Assembly: GCA_900767195.1 (NCBI GenBank) | Contig: CAAFYG010000034.1 | Location: 1-18,846, forward strand | DNA from: Clostridia bacterium | Lineage (GTDB): Bacteria > Bacillota > Clostridia > Christensenellales > Borkfalkiaceae | DNA: 18,846 nt | Reading direction: 5' to 3' | Shown here: piece after piece, positions 5,432 to 14,188 of the stretch | Numbering within the stretch: position 1 is the first letter of the stretch | Layout: every line of letters begins with the position of its first letter | Notes under the pieces: generated by a model | Told to the model about the DNA's origin: nothing | Database searches by the model: none | The model's input: only the letters and a program-made list of their open reading frames with translations | Position numbers and translations under genes: made by a program

Positions 5432-6495
5432 TTCTCGAAGACGGCGGAGAATATTTCGGCTACGGCTTCGGGGCAAAGGAAGAACGCGTGATCGAAGTGG
5501 TTTTCAATACTTCGATGGCGGGCTATCAGGAAATTATTTCCGATCCGTCGTATACGTTTCAAGGGGTGGTAAATACTTATCCGCTGATCGGCAATTACGG
5601 CGTTAATGACGAAGACGACGAAACTAAAATGCCTACGATCGGCGGATTGATCGTGGCGGAATATAACGACGTTCCGTCGAATTTCAGAAGCAGGGAAACG
5701 CTTTCCGAAAAACTCAGACGGTTTTCCGTGCCGGCGATCGAGGGCGTAGATACCAGAAAGCTGGCGCGCAGCATACGCGATCACGGCTCGCGAATGGGCA
5801 TAATCACGGATGTGAATACAAGCGTAAAAGAAGGTCTGGAAAAAATCGCAAAAGCGGGTATGCGTCACGACGCGGTCAGCCTGGTGTCCGCAAAAAAAGC
5901 ATGGCGCGCGCCGGCGGAAAACGCAAAGTATAAAGTGGCGGCGATCGATTGCGGCATCAAACTGAATATCGTTCGTTCTCTGAACGCGAGAGGGGCGGAC
6001 GTAACCGTGTTTCCGTACAACGTAACGGCGGAAGAGATCGAAAAATTCGCCCCGGACGGACTTTTTCTTTCCAACGGGCCGGGCGATCCGCAGGACGTTA
6101 CGCCCGTGATAGAATTGATAAAAAAACTCAAAGGGAAATATCCGATTTTCGGAATTTGTCTCGGACATCAGATGATTGCGCTTGCGTACGGCGCAAAGAC
6201 GTATAAATTGAAATTCGGGCATCGCGGCGGAAACCATCCGGTGAAAAACCTGATTACGGGAAAGGTGGAAATCACCTCGCAGAACCATAGTTATGCGGTA
6301 GATGCGGATTCCGTTTTCGGCACGGGACTTGAAATTACGCATATCAATCTGCTCGATCGTACGGTGGAGGGGCTGCGTTCGGAAAAGGACAACGTATTTT
6401 CCGTGCAGTATCATCCGGAAAGCGCGCCCGGGCCGGAAGACAGCGGATATTTGTTCGATGAATTTATCGAAAACATGAAAAAGCAATCGAAATAA
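5404..6495 (+). CDS. carA: Carbamoyl-phosphate synthase small (glutaminase) subunit (363 aa)
   Basis: Hydrolyses glutamine and passes ammonia to CarB for carbamoyl phosphate synthesis, the first pathway step. The N-terminal CPSase_sm_chain domain includes NTSMAGYQEI and SDPSYTFQG, and ends near residue 130. The class I glutamine amidotransferase domain follows, with LSNGPGDP, the nucleophile elbow GICLGHQ (Cys252) and the His337/Glu339 pair in YHPES. The start has GGAGG at 5390-5394, 9 bases before the ATG and inside the end of pyrC, giving a 28-bp overlap and likely translational coupling. Length is normal for the family. Confidence 0.95.
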   Translation: MARKFDRKLILEDGGEYFGYGFGAKEERVIEVVFNTSMAGYQEIISDPSYTFQGVVNTYPLIGNYGVNDEDDETKMPTIGGLIVAEYNDVPSNFRSRETLSEKLRRFSVPAIEGVDTRKLARSIRDHGSRMGIITDVNTSVKEGLEKIAKAGMRHDAVSLVSAKKAWRAPAENAKYKVAAIDCGIKLNIVRSLNARGADVTVFPYNVTAEEIEKFAPDGLFLSNGPGDPQDVTPVIELIKKLKGKYPIFGICLGHQMIALAYGAKTYKLKFGHRGGNHPVKNLITGKVEITSQNHSYAVDADSVFGTGLEITHINLLDRTVEGLRSEKDNVFSVQYHPESAPGPEDSGYLFDEFIENMKKQSK

Positions 6496-6515
6496 GAAAA
6501 ACGTGGGTGAAAAAT

Positions 6516-9500
6516 ATGCCGAAGAGAAGCGATTTAAAAAAGATAATGGTGATAGGAAGCGGCCCGATAATCATCGGTCAGGCGGCGGAATTCGATTATG
6601 CCGGCACGCAGGCGTGCCTTGCGCTTAAAGAAGAAGGGTACGAAGTTGTACTTTGCAATTCCAACCCCGCAACGATTATGACGGATACGTCTGTTGCGGA
6701 TAAGGTGTATATGGAGCCTTTAACGCTCGAATATACGGCAAAAATCATTCGATACGAACGCCCGGACGCGATTATACCGAGTATCGGCGGACAAACCGGA
6801 CTCAATCTTGCAATGCAACTTGAAAAAAAAGGCGTTCTGAAGGAATGTCGCGTGCAATTGCTCGGCACAAAAAGCGAAAGCATCGAACGCGCGGAAGATC
6901 GTGCGTTATTCAAGAAGTTATGCGAAGAAATCGGCGAGCCTGTCTGTCCTTCGGAAATTGCGCACAGCGTGGAAGAGGGCGCGGCGGCGGCAAGGCGGAT
7001 CGGATATCCGGTGGTGCTTCGTCCGGCGTTTACGCTTGGCGGCACAGGCGGCGGTTTCGCGGATACCGAGGCGGAATTTTACGAAATGATGGAAAACGCG
7101 CTGGAGCTTTCTCCCGTTCACGAAGTGCTGATCGAGAAGAGCGTAAAGGGGTATAAAGAAATCGAATACGAAGTGTTGCGCGATAAAAACGATACGGCAA
7201 TCGTAGTGTGCAATATGGAAAATCTTGATCCGGTGGGCGTGCATACGGGCGATTCGATTGTGGTTTGCCCGAGTCAGACGCTGGCAAACAAAGAATATCA
7301 GATGCTCAGAAATTCCGCGCTGAAAATTATCCGCGCGCTGAAAATAGAAGGCGGGTGCAACGTGCAGTTCGCGCTTGATCCGTATTCGTTTAACTACTAT
7401 GTTATAGAAGTGAATCCGCGCGTTTCCCGCTCTTCCGCGCTTGCCAGCAAAGCGAGCGGCTTTCCCATTGCGCGCGTTTCCGCCAAGATAGCCGTAGGGC
7501 TTACGCTCGACGAAATCAGACTCGCAAACACGCCCGCATGTTTCGAGCCGGCGCTCGATTACGTCGTTACGAAAATGCCGCGGTTTCCGTTCGATAAATT
7601 CGCGGGAGCGAGCAATAAACTTTCCACGCAGATGAAGGCCACGGGCGAAGTGATGAGCGTAGGCAGAAACTTTGAAGAGAGCTTATTGAAAGCGGTGAGA
7701 TCGCTGGAAATCGGCGCGAGCCATTTGTTTTTGAAAAAAGCGGAAAGGATGACTACGGAAGAGTTGCTTGCGTATATAGCCGACGCTACCGACGATCGTA
7801 TCTTTATGATCGCGGAGCTTTTCCGCCGCGGAAAAACGGAAGACGAAATCGCAAAAATCACAAAAATCGACAAATTTTTCCTTACAAAAATCAGACATAT
7901 CACCCAAAAGGAAGAAGAGGCAAAACAAAATATTTTCGACGAAGAGACTTTGAAGGAATGTAAGCAATACGGCTTTTCGGATAAAGCAATCGCAAGACTT
8001 TGGAATACTACGGAAAAGGCGGTATGCGATTTCAGAAAAGAACACGGAATCGTACCGAAATACAAAGCGATCGATTCCTGCGCTTCCGAATTCGACGCGT
8101 ATATTCCCTATTATTATTCCACGTATAATGCAGATGAAAACGAATCTTCGAAAGATCGCACAGCGCCGGCGATTATCGTGCTCGGCGCCGGCCCGATTCG
8201 TATCGGTCAGGGCGTAGAATTCGATTATTCCACGGTGCACGCCGTGCAGACGATTAAAAATTCGGGCTACAGAGCGGTGATTATCAATAATAATCCCGAA
8301 ACGGTTTCCACCGATTATACCACTTCCGATAAACTTTATTTCGAGCCGCTTACCACAGAAGACGTGATGAATGTTGCGGAAATCGAGAAGCCGTACGGCG
8401 TGATCGCTTCTTTGGGCGGACAGACGGCAATCAATCTTGCCGAATCGCTTGAAAAGCGCGGACTGAGAATAATCGGAACGGATTGTAAGGCGATAGATAA
8501 AGCGGAAGATCGCGATTTATTCGAAAAACTTTTGGAGGATCTGAAAATTCCGAAACCCGAAGGAAAGGCGGTAACCGACATAGAAGACGGCGTGAAAACT
8601 GCGGAAAAGATCGGTTATCCCGTGCTGGTGCGTCCGTCGTTCGTGCTGGGCGGCAGAGCGATGCAGATCGTAACGAACGAAGAAGGATTGCGGAAATATC
8701 TGAAAAACGCCGCGGAAATCGGTGAAGAAAAGCCGGTGCTTGTAGATCGTTACATTGTGGGAAAAGAGGTGGAAGTAGACGCGATTTGCGACGGCACCGA
8801 TGTGTTCGTGCCGGGAATCATGGAGCTTGTGGAGCGAACGGGCGTGCATAGCGGCGACAGTATCAGCGTTTATCCGCCGTTTAGTATATCCGATAAAGTA
8901 AAGGGAATAATATTGCATTATACGAGGAAACTCGGACTTGCCATCGGAATCGTGGGATTGTACAACATTCAGTTTATCGTGGACAAAAACGACTGCGTGT
9001 ATATCATCGAGGTAAATCCGAGATCTTCAAGAACGGTTCCGTTTCTGTCTAAAGCCACGGGATATTCTCTTGCGGACATCGCCACGGAGGTGATTTTGGG
9101 TAAAACGCTGAAAGAACAGGGCATTTTCTCCATTTATCCGGAAGAAAAAAAGAGAAATTACGTTAAAGTACCCGTATTTTCATTCAGCAAAATCCGCGGG
9201 CTTGATTCTTATCTTTCCCCGGAAATGAAATCCACGGGCGAGGCAATAGGCTACGACGATAAGTTGAACAGGGCGTTGTATAAAGCTTTGCAGGCTTCGG
9301 GAATGAAGTTGCAGAATTACGGAACGGTGTTCGTTACCGTTTGCGATAAGGATAAAGAAGAGGCTTTGCCGCTGATCAGAAGATTTTACAATCTCGGCTT
9401 CAATATCGAAGCTACGAGCGGTACGGCGGCATTTTTGAAAGCGAACGGAATCCGCACGAGAAAACTCAAAAAAATCAGCGACGGATCGGAAGATATCCCG

Positions 9501-9701
9501 AATGCCCTTCGTCAGGGCTACATCGCCTATGTGGTGAATACCGGCGACGTTTCGCAAAGCGGCACGAATACAGACGGCTATAAAATTCGTAAAATCGCCA
9601 CCGAAAATAACATTACCACGTTTACGGCGCTGGATACCGTAAAAGTGCTGCTTGACGTACTTGAAGAAACCACGCTGTGCGTTTCTACGATAGACAGCTG
9701 A
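6516..9701 (+). CDS. carB: Carbamoyl-phosphate synthase large subunit (1061 aa)
   Basis: Builds carbamoyl phosphate from bicarbonate, ATP and ammonia delivered by CarA. Two homologous ATP-grasp halves are evident. The first begins VIGSGPIIIGQAAEFDYAG and has an ATP-grasp NPRVSRSSALASKASG block. The second begins VLGAGPIRIGQGVEFDYS near residue 555 and has the matching NPRSSRTVPFLSKATG block. Between them lies the oligomerisation domain, rich in helices. The last ~130 residues, starting around VFVTVCDKDKEEALPL, form the MGS-like domain that carries allosteric sites in the family. The ATG at 6516 gives the family-typical start MPKRSDLKKIMVIG; an in-frame GTG at 6507 is less likely. GGTG lies 7 bases upstream. 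It is the second step-one gene, 20 bp after carA. Confidence 0.95.
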   Translation: MPKRSDLKKIMVIGSGPIIIGQAAEFDYAGTQACLALKEEGYEVVLCNSNPATIMTDTSVADKVYMEPLTLEYTAKIIRYERPDAIIPSIGGQTGLNLAMQLEKKGVLKECRVQLLGTKSESIERAEDRALFKKLCEEIGEPVCPSEIAHSVEEGAAAARRIGYPVVLRPAFTLGGTGGGFADTEAEFYEMMENALELSPVHEVLIEKSVKGYKEIEYEVLRDKNDTAIVVCNMENLDPVGVHTGDSIVVCPSQTLANKEYQMLRNSALKIIRALKIEGGCNVQFALDPYSFNYYVIEVNPRVSRSSALASKASGFPIARVSAKIAVGLTLDEIRLANTPACFEPALDYVVTKMPRFPFDKFAGASNKLSTQMKATGEVMSVGRNFEESLLKAVRSLEIGASHLFLKKAERMTTEELLAYIADATDDRIFMIAELFRRGKTEDEIAKITKIDKFFLTKIRHITQKEEEAKQNIFDEETLKECKQYGFSDKAIARLWNTTEKAVCDFRKEHGIVPKYKAIDSCASEFDAYIPYYYSTYNADENESSKDRTAPAIIVLGAGPIRIGQGVEFDYSTVHAVQTIKNSGYRAVIINNNPETVSTDYTTSDKLYFEPLTTEDVMNVAEIEKPYGVIASLGGQTAINLAESLEKRGLRIIGTDCKAIDKAEDRDLFEKLLEDLKIPKPEGKAVTDIEDGVKTAEKIGYPVLVRPSFVLGGRAMQIVTNEEGLRKYLKNAAEIGEEKPVLVDRYIVGKEVEVDAICDGTDVFVPGIMELVERTGVHSGDSISVYPPFSISDKVKGIILHYTRKLGLAIGIVGLYNIQFIVDKNDCVYIIEVNPRSSRTVPFLSKATGYSLADIATEVILGKTLKEQGIFSIYPEEKKRNYVKVPVFSFSKIRGLDSYLSPEMKSTGEAIGYDDKLNRALYKALQASGMKLQNYGTVFVTVCDKDKEEALPLIRRFYNLGFNIEATSGTAAFLKANGIRTRKLKKISDGSEDIPNALRQGYIAYVVNTGDVSQSGTNTDGYKIRKIATENNITTFTALDTVKVLLDVLEETTLCVSTIDS

Positions 9702-9747
9702 TTTTTCAAGAAACGGACGCTTTAAAAAAATAAACGAGAGGTGAAAC

Positions 9748-10479
9748 ATGAAACAAATTTTTCCGCAAATCATATCCAACGAAAAAATAGCCGAAAACAT
9801 TTATGAAATGAAACTTTCCGGCGACTTTTCGGCGATCACGAACGCCGGGCAATTTATCAATCTTACGGTAGAGGGGTGTTATCTTCGCCGCCCGATTTCC
9901 GTCTGCGACGCGGAAAACGGCATATTGACGCTTGTTTTTAAAGTGGTGGGCAAAGGTACGGAGATTATGAGCGGCATGAAACCCGGAAAAACGGTGGATC
10001 TGCTTGCCGGACTCGGCAACGGCTACAACCGGGAAAAGAGCGGAGAACGCCCGCTGCTTGTCGGCGGCGGAGTAGGCGTGCCTCCGCTGTATAAACTTTG
10101 CAAAGATCTCATCCGCCGGGGCGCAAAGCCCGTTGTCGTTCTCGGATTCAACAGGGCGGCGGAAGCGTTTTATCAAGAAAAATTCGAAGCGCTCGGCGCG
10201 GAAACGTATCTTTGCACGGCAGACGGCAGTCTGGGCGAAAAAGGATTTGTCACCGACGTGATCCAACGGCTCGAATACACATATTTTTATGCCTGCGGGC
10301 CTATGCCGATGTTCAGGGCGTTGGAAAAAATCGCCGCGACGGACGGCGAGTACAGCTTTGAAGAGCGCATGGGCTGCGGCTTCGGCGTTTGTATGGGCTG
10401 TTCGGTGCAGACGAAAAACGGCGCAAAAAGGATATGCAAAGAAGGTCCGGTCCTTCAAAGGAGTGAAATTATATGGTGA
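9748..10479 (+). CDS. pyrK: Dihydroorotate dehydrogenase electron-transfer subunit (243 aa)
   Basis: Passes electrons from the PyrD flavin to NAD+ through FAD and a 2Fe-2S cluster in the class 1B PyrD2K2 complex. The FAD-binding RRPISV block lies near residue 49. The nucleotide-binding GGGVGVPPLYKL follows near residues 108-119, and ACGPMPM further on. The cluster cysteines are Cys210, Cys215, Cys218 and Cys230 (C-x4-C-x2-C-x11-C), all present. GAGAGGTG precedes the ATG at normal spacing. The gene is 46 bp after carB and its last 7 bp overlap pyrD, so the two subunits are probably translated together. Confidence 0.95.
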   Translation: MKQIFPQIISNEKIAENIYEMKLSGDFSAITNAGQFINLTVEGCYLRRPISVCDAENGILTLVFKVVGKGTEIMSGMKPGKTVDLLAGLGNGYNREKSGERPLLVGGGVGVPPLYKLCKDLIRRGAKPVVVLGFNRAAEAFYQEKFEALGAETYLCTADGSLGEKGFVTDVIQRLEYTYFYACGPMPMFRALEKIAATDGEYSFEERMGCGFGVCMGCSVQTKNGAKRICKEGPVLQRSEIIW

Positions 10480-11390
10480 ATACGAAAGTAACATTGTCCG
10501 GCTGGGAACTCGATAACCCGATCATTCCTGCAAGCGGCACGTTCGGCTACGGAAAAGAATTTGCCGAAATTTACGACATCAACGTTCTCGGCACATTTTC
10601 GTTTAAAGGCACAACGGTTGAGCCGCGCTTCGGGAATCCTACGCCGAGAATCGCGGAAAGCGATACGGGAATCGTAAATTCCATCGGGTTGCAGAATCCC
10701 GGAATGGAACACGTTCTCTTGCACGAATTGCCGGAAATGAAGAAATTTTTCCGCAAAAAAGTGATTGCGAACGTAAGCGGTTTTTCCGTGGAGGAATACG
10801 TGCGCCTTTGCGAACGCTTCGGCAAAGAAGAACAGGTAGGTATTCTGGAAGTGAACGTAAGCTGCCCTAACGTGAAAGCCGGCGGACTTGCGCTCGGCAC
10901 GTCGTGCGAAAACGTGTTCGGCGTGGCAAAAGCGGTGAAACAGGTGACGGATAAGCCGATTTACATGAAGCTTTCTCCCAACGTAACGGATATCGCCGCC
11001 ATTGCAAAAGCCTGCGAAGAGGGCGGCGCAGACGGAATCAGCCTGATTAATACGATGACGGGAATGAGAATCGATTTAAAAACCAAAAAGCCGATCATTG
11101 CGCGGAAAATCGCGGGATATTCCGGAAAAGCGCTGTTTCCGGTTGCGTTGCGCATGGTATATCAGGTGTACGAAGCCGTAAAAATTCCCATCATCGGGAT
11201 CGGCGGCGTATCTTCCGCGGAGGACGCGGTGGAAATGATGCTGGCGGGCGCAAGCGCCGTGGGCGTCGGCGCGGCGAATTTAACCGATCCGTTCGCAAGT
11301 AAAAAAATCGTTGAAAATCTGCCGGGCGTAATGCAAAAATACGGCATAGAAAATCTGAAAGACATTATAGGAGCTGCACACAATGGCTAA
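10473..11390 (+). CDS. pyrD: Dihydroorotate dehydrogenase, class 1B catalytic subunit (305 aa)
   Basis: Oxidises dihydroorotate to orotate on FMN; NAD-linked because it sits with PyrK. Motifs in order: PASGTFGYG, the KGTT-VEPRFGNPTPR loop, NSIGLQNPG, NVSCPN with catalytic Cys131, KLSPNVTDI, NTMTG, and the FMN-phosphate loop IPIIGIGGVSSAEDA. The length is standard. AAGGAG lies about 9-10 bases upstream, inside the pyrK end. The ATGGTGA overlap with pyrK and the 8-bp overlap with pyrF indicate a tightly coupled block. Confidence 0.96.
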   Translation: MVNTKVTLSGWELDNPIIPASGTFGYGKEFAEIYDINVLGTFSFKGTTVEPRFGNPTPRIAESDTGIVNSIGLQNPGMEHVLLHELPEMKKFFRKKVIANVSGFSVEEYVRLCERFGKEEQVGILEVNVSCPNVKAGGLALGTSCENVFGVAKAVKQVTDKPIYMKLSPNVTDIAAIAKACEEGGADGISLINTMTGMRIDLKTKKPIIARKIAGYSGKALFPVALRMVYQVYEAVKIPIIGIGGVSSAEDAVEMMLAGASAVGVGAANLTDPFASKKIVENLPGVMQKYGIENLKDIIGAAHNG

Positions 11391-12084
11391 AGACGTGATT
11401 ATCGCGCTCGATTTTGCGGGCGCAAAAGAAACGCTGGGATTTCTCGATTTATTCGGAGAGAAAAAACCTTTCGTGAAAATCGGAATGGAATTGTTTTATG
11501 CGGAAGGGCCTTCGATCGTAAAGGAAATTAAAAATCGAGGACATAAGATTTTTCTCGATCTGAAATTGCACGATATTCCAAACACGGTGAAAAAGGCGAT
11601 GAAAGTGCTTTCTTCGCTCGATGCGGATATGTGCAATCTTCATGCCGCAGGCGCAAGCGAAATGATGAAAGCCGCGATCGAAGGATTAACCCGCGAGGAC
11701 GGAACGCGCCCGCTGCTGATCGCCGTAACCCAACTTACCAGCACCGACGAAAGGGCATTACACGAAGAGCTTTTAATCGGGACTTCTATGGAACAAACCG
11801 TACAAAGCTATGCGCTTAACGCGAAAAAATCCGGACTTGACGGGGTGGTCTGTTCGCCGTTGGAAGCGGGGAAGGTACACGAGCTTTGCGGCGGAAATTT
11901 TCTTACGGTTACGCCCGGCGTGCGTTTTGCCGACGGCGATCAGGGGGATCAGAAGAGAATTGCAACGCCCGAAAGGGCAAGAATGCTCGGCTCGGATTAT
12001 ATCGTAACGGGACGCCCGATTACCGCCGCGCGCGATCCGAAAGCGGCGTACGAAAGATGCGTGAAAGAATTTCTCGGAAAATAA
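11383..12084 (+). CDS. pyrF: Orotidine 5'-phosphate decarboxylase (233 aa)
   Basis: Final step, OMP to UMP. The catalytic Asp-Lys-Asp array is visible in LDLKLHDIPNTV (Asp59, Lys61, Asp64). The phosphate-binding residues lie in the C-terminal VTPGVRFADGDQGDQKR and DYIVTGRPI blocks. The start MAKDVIIALDF is typical of the bacterial short type (group with PyrF of about 230 aa). AGGAG sits about 9 bases upstream within pyrD, with which it overlaps by 8 bp. Confidence 0.96.
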   Translation: MAKDVIIALDFAGAKETLGFLDLFGEKKPFVKIGMELFYAEGPSIVKEIKNRGHKIFLDLKLHDIPNTVKKAMKVLSSLDADMCNLHAAGASEMMKAAIEGLTREDGTRPLLIAVTQLTSTDERALHEELLIGTSMEQTVQSYALNAKKSGLDGVVCSPLEAGKVHELCGGNFLTVTPGVRFADGDQGDQKRIATPERARMLGSDYIVTGRPITAARDPKAAYERCVKEFLGK

Positions 12085-12099
12085 CAGGAGATCGGATTT

Positions 12100-12741
12100 A
12101 TGGAAAATATCAAAGAAACGATTGCGAAAGATTTATTAAAGATTAAAGCGGTGTTTTTCAGCCCGGAGCAGCCGTTTACGTGGGCAAGCGGAATCAAAAG
12201 CCCGGTGTATTGCGATAATCGGCTTACGCTTACTTCGCCAAAGGTAAGAACGGACGTTGAAAACGCGCTTGCCGCCGTGATCGAGAAAGAATATCCCGAA
12301 GCGGAAGTATTGATGGGAACGTCTACCGCCGGAATAGCGCATGCCGCGATTACCGCTCATATTCTCGGCATGCCTATGGGGTACGTTCGTGCGGGCGCAA
12401 AAGATCACGGAAGAAAAAATCAGATAGAAGGAAAGCTGGAAAAAGGCGAAAAAGTCGTTGTGGTGGAAGATTTGATATCCACCGGCGGCAGCGTACTCGA
12501 AGTGGTAGACGTATTGCGCGAAGCGGGGGCGGAAGTACTCGGCGTTGCGAGTATTTTTACGTACGGCATGAAAAAGGGAATCGAGCGGCTGCGGACGGCG
12601 GGAGTGCGCAACGTCAGCCTTTGCGATTTCGATACCGTTGCGAAAATCGCGGCGGAAGAAAACTACGTTCGCCCGGAAGACGTGCAAAGATTGATTGCGT
12701 TCAGAGACAATCCGTCGGACGAAAGCTGGATTAAGCCGTAA
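12100..12741 (+). CDS. pyrE: Orotate phosphoribosyltransferase (213 aa)
   Basis: Joins orotate and PRPP to make OMP, the step before PyrF. The PRPP-binding loop VVVVEDLISTGGS lies near residues 119-131. The flexible catalytic loop is RAGAKDHGRKNQIEG, and PVYCDNR near the N-terminus contacts orotate in this family. AGGAG lies before the ATG, 15 bp after pyrF. The longer C-terminal end (RPEDVQRLIAF to the end) is common in Firmicutes and shows nothing odd. Confidence 0.95.
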   Translation: MENIKETIAKDLLKIKAVFFSPEQPFTWASGIKSPVYCDNRLTLTSPKVRTDVENALAAVIEKEYPEAEVLMGTSTAGIAHAAITAHILGMPMGYVRAGAKDHGRKNQIEGKLEKGEKVVVVEDLISTGGSVLEVVDVLREAGAEVLGVASIFTYGMKKGIERLRTAGVRNVSLCDFDTVAKIAAEENYVRPEDVQRLIAFRDNPSDESWIKP

Positions 12742-12765
12742 AACAAAAACGAAGGAATACAGAAA

Positions 12766-13839
12766 ATGAGAAACGTATTGAATATTCTTGATTTAAGCAC
12801 CCGGGAGATCGACGAACTTATTTCCGTTGCGGAAGATATTGCGGCAAATCCCGAAAAATATCAGGATAAGTGTAAGCACAAACGCCTTGCAACGCTTTTT
12901 TTCGAGCCGTCTACACGCACAAGACTGAGTTTCGAATCGGCCATGCTTTCTCTCGGCGGCAGCGTACTCGGCTTTGCCGGCGCGGGGCAAAGCTCCGCTT
13001 CGAAAGGCGAAAGCGTTTCCGATACGGTTGAAGTGGTTTCCGGCTATGCGGATATTATCGCCATGCGGCATTTTAAAGAGGGCGCGCCGGACGTAGCGAT
13101 TCGCCGGGCGTTTATCCCCGTGATCAATGCGGGCGACGGAGGCAGGTATCATCCCACGCAGACGCTTGCCGATCTGCTTACGATCCACCGTAAAAAAGGC
13201 CGTTTCGAAAACTTGACGATCGGTTTTTGCGGAGATCTGAAATACGGCAGGACGGTACATTCGTTGATCGGCGCGATGTCGAGATATTCCGGCACAAAAT
13301 TCGTGCTGATATCGCCCGAAGAATTGCGCCTGCCCGATTACATAAAAAAAGAATATATCGAAAAAAAAGGCATTGCGTACGAGGAAAGCGTTTCTCTGGA
13401 AGATTCTATCGGCAAAGCGGATGTTCTGTATATGACAAGAATACAAAAAGAACGTTTTGAAAGCGAAGAAGAATATGAACGCCTGAAAGACGTGTACATT
13501 CTCACCGAAGAAAAGATGCGGCTCGCGAAAAACGACGCGATTATTATGCACCCGCTGCCGCGAGTCAACGAAATTTCCGTGAAAGTGGACGACGATCCGC
13601 GCGCATGCTATTTCGAGCAGACGCGTTGCGGAAGATGGATGCGCATGGCGCTTATTCTGAAACTGCTTGCCGAAAAGGATCTTCCGGATCACAGAAAACG
13701 AAACAACGAATACGAAGATTCTTCGGCCGTCTGTAAAAATCCGCGCTGCATTACAACCGTCGAACGGGAATTGACTAAACTCGTGTATAAAGACGACGAC
13801 GGCGCGATCCGCTGCGCATATTGCGACGAACGCATATAA
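12766..13839 (+). CDS. pyrB: Aspartate carbamoyltransferase fused to a PyrI-type zinc ribbon (357 aa)
   Basis: Carbamoylates aspartate, the committed step. The catalytic chain occupies about residues 1-310. Visible are FFEPSTRTRLSFESA (STRTR at 49-53), the 80s loop SSASKGES (Lys80), MRHFKEG, GGRYHPTQTLADL (129-132), GDLKYGRTVHSL, MTRIQKERF, and MHPLPRVNEIS. A further ~45 residues follow. They hold Cys323, Cys328, Cys350 and Cys353 in C-x4-C...C-x2-C form within CKNPRCITTVERE and RCAYCDERI. This matches the zinc domain of the PyrI regulatory chain (E. coli C109-x4-C114...C138-x2-C141), which docks on the catalytic trimer. The PyrI nucleotide-binding domain is absent. No separate pyrI is in the window. 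The start is a good family fit (MRNVLNILDLS), with a GAAGGA site upstream. It is the last gene of the operon. Confidence 0.9.
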   Translation: MRNVLNILDLSTREIDELISVAEDIAANPEKYQDKCKHKRLATLFFEPSTRTRLSFESAMLSLGGSVLGFAGAGQSSASKGESVSDTVEVVSGYADIIAMRHFKEGAPDVAIRRAFIPVINAGDGGRYHPTQTLADLLTIHRKKGRFENLTIGFCGDLKYGRTVHSLIGAMSRYSGTKFVLISPEELRLPDYIKKEYIEKKGIAYEESVSLEDSIGKADVLYMTRIQKERFESEEEYERLKDVYILTEEKMRLAKNDAIIMHPLPRVNEISVKVDDDPRACYFEQTRCGRWMRMALILKLLAEKDLPDHRKRNNEYEDSSAVCKNPRCITTVERELTKLVYKDDDGAIRCAYCDERI

Positions 13840-13988
13840 GTATGTAAATGATTGCGGCAGGCGAAAACCTGTTTTCGGATTTGTTTCAAGCGCATTTGTT
13901 TTTAAGCGCCCGGACGGCGACAGCGTTTCAGGAAAAATACCGCAGAAACGGCATCATCAAAATTTCACGAGAATATTTTGCAATATGC
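13840..13988 (+). other. Intergenic stretch between the pyr and pur operons
   Basis: No believable gene. A 65-codon frame across 13848-14045 runs through the promoter and riboswitch and has no Shine-Dalgarno, so it is discarded. The only structure seen is the inverted repeat at 13862-13877, described separately. Confidence 0.5.
13862..13877 (+). repeat. Inverted repeat after pyrB, possible weak terminator
   Basis: CGAAAAC (13862-13868) and GTTTTCG (13871-13877) can pair; an alternative CAGG/CCTG hairpin (13858-13871) is followed by four T residues. Both are weak. No stronger terminator was found between pyrB and the purE promoter, so partial read-through into the pur leader is possible. Confidence 0.3.
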
Positions 13989-14017
13989 TTGACAGGGAAA
14001 ATAATTTCTGCTACAAT
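13989..14017 (+). promoter_or_regulatory. Sigma-A promoter of the purine operon
   Basis: TTGACA (13989-13994) and TACAAT (14012-14017) with 17-bp spacing. The transcript would begin near 14024, just before the first stem of the riboswitch. Confidence 0.85.
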
Positions 14018-14030
14018 TAAGCTGTTGGAA

Positions 14031-14122
14031 GTTCTTTGTGACTGACGGAGTTTTGCAGAGTACTGCAAGGGAGCAAAGAATGATTCGGGAAATTTTCCTG
14101 TTACAAAGCCGACCGTCTGGGC
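14031..14122 (+). ncRNA. ZTP (pfl) riboswitch upstream of purE
   Basis: The 5' half has CUUUG (14034-14038) pairing with CAAAG (14074-14078), enclosing UGACUGACGGA and a hairpin UUGCAG-AGUA-CUGCAA (14053-14068). A linker hairpin follows (GGAAA/UUUCC region, near 14088-14099). The 3' half is GCCGACCGUCUGGGC (14108-14122), close to the conserved CCGCCUGGGC. This arrangement, with conserved UGACUGRCG and CCGNCUGGGC elements, matches the pfl/ZTP class that senses ZTP/ZMP, signals of low 10-formyl-tetrahydrofolate. Its place ahead of de novo purine genes fits. It would be an ON switch: ligand stabilises the pseudoknot and blocks the terminator. Confidence 0.88.
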
Positions 14123-14167
14123 GCACTTTAAGAGTTTTACGCTTGAAGTGCGCCCTTTTTGTTTTTT
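14119..14167 (+). terminator. Riboswitch-controlled terminator before purE
   Basis: Perfect 10-bp stem GGGCGCACTT (14119-14128) with AAGTGCGCCC (14146-14155), a 17-nt loop, then TTTTTGTTTTTT. Its first four bases (GGGC) are also the end of the riboswitch 3' strand, so terminator and ligand-bound fold exclude each other. Confidence 0.9.
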
Positions 14168-14188
14168 AATTTTCAGGAGGAGACAGTT

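Noticed and set aside
5269..6486. Long open frame on the minus strand opposite carA
   Set aside because: It mirrors the codon bias of carA, whose motifs are unmistakable; no start site or family match.
6507..6515. GTG start for carB three codons upstream
   Set aside because: It overlaps the likely Shine-Dalgarno; the ATG at 6516 gives the typical MPKR start.
13848..14045. 65-codon frame between pyrB and purE
   Set aside because: It runs through the purE promoter and the start of the riboswitch, lacks a Shine-Dalgarno and shows no domain.
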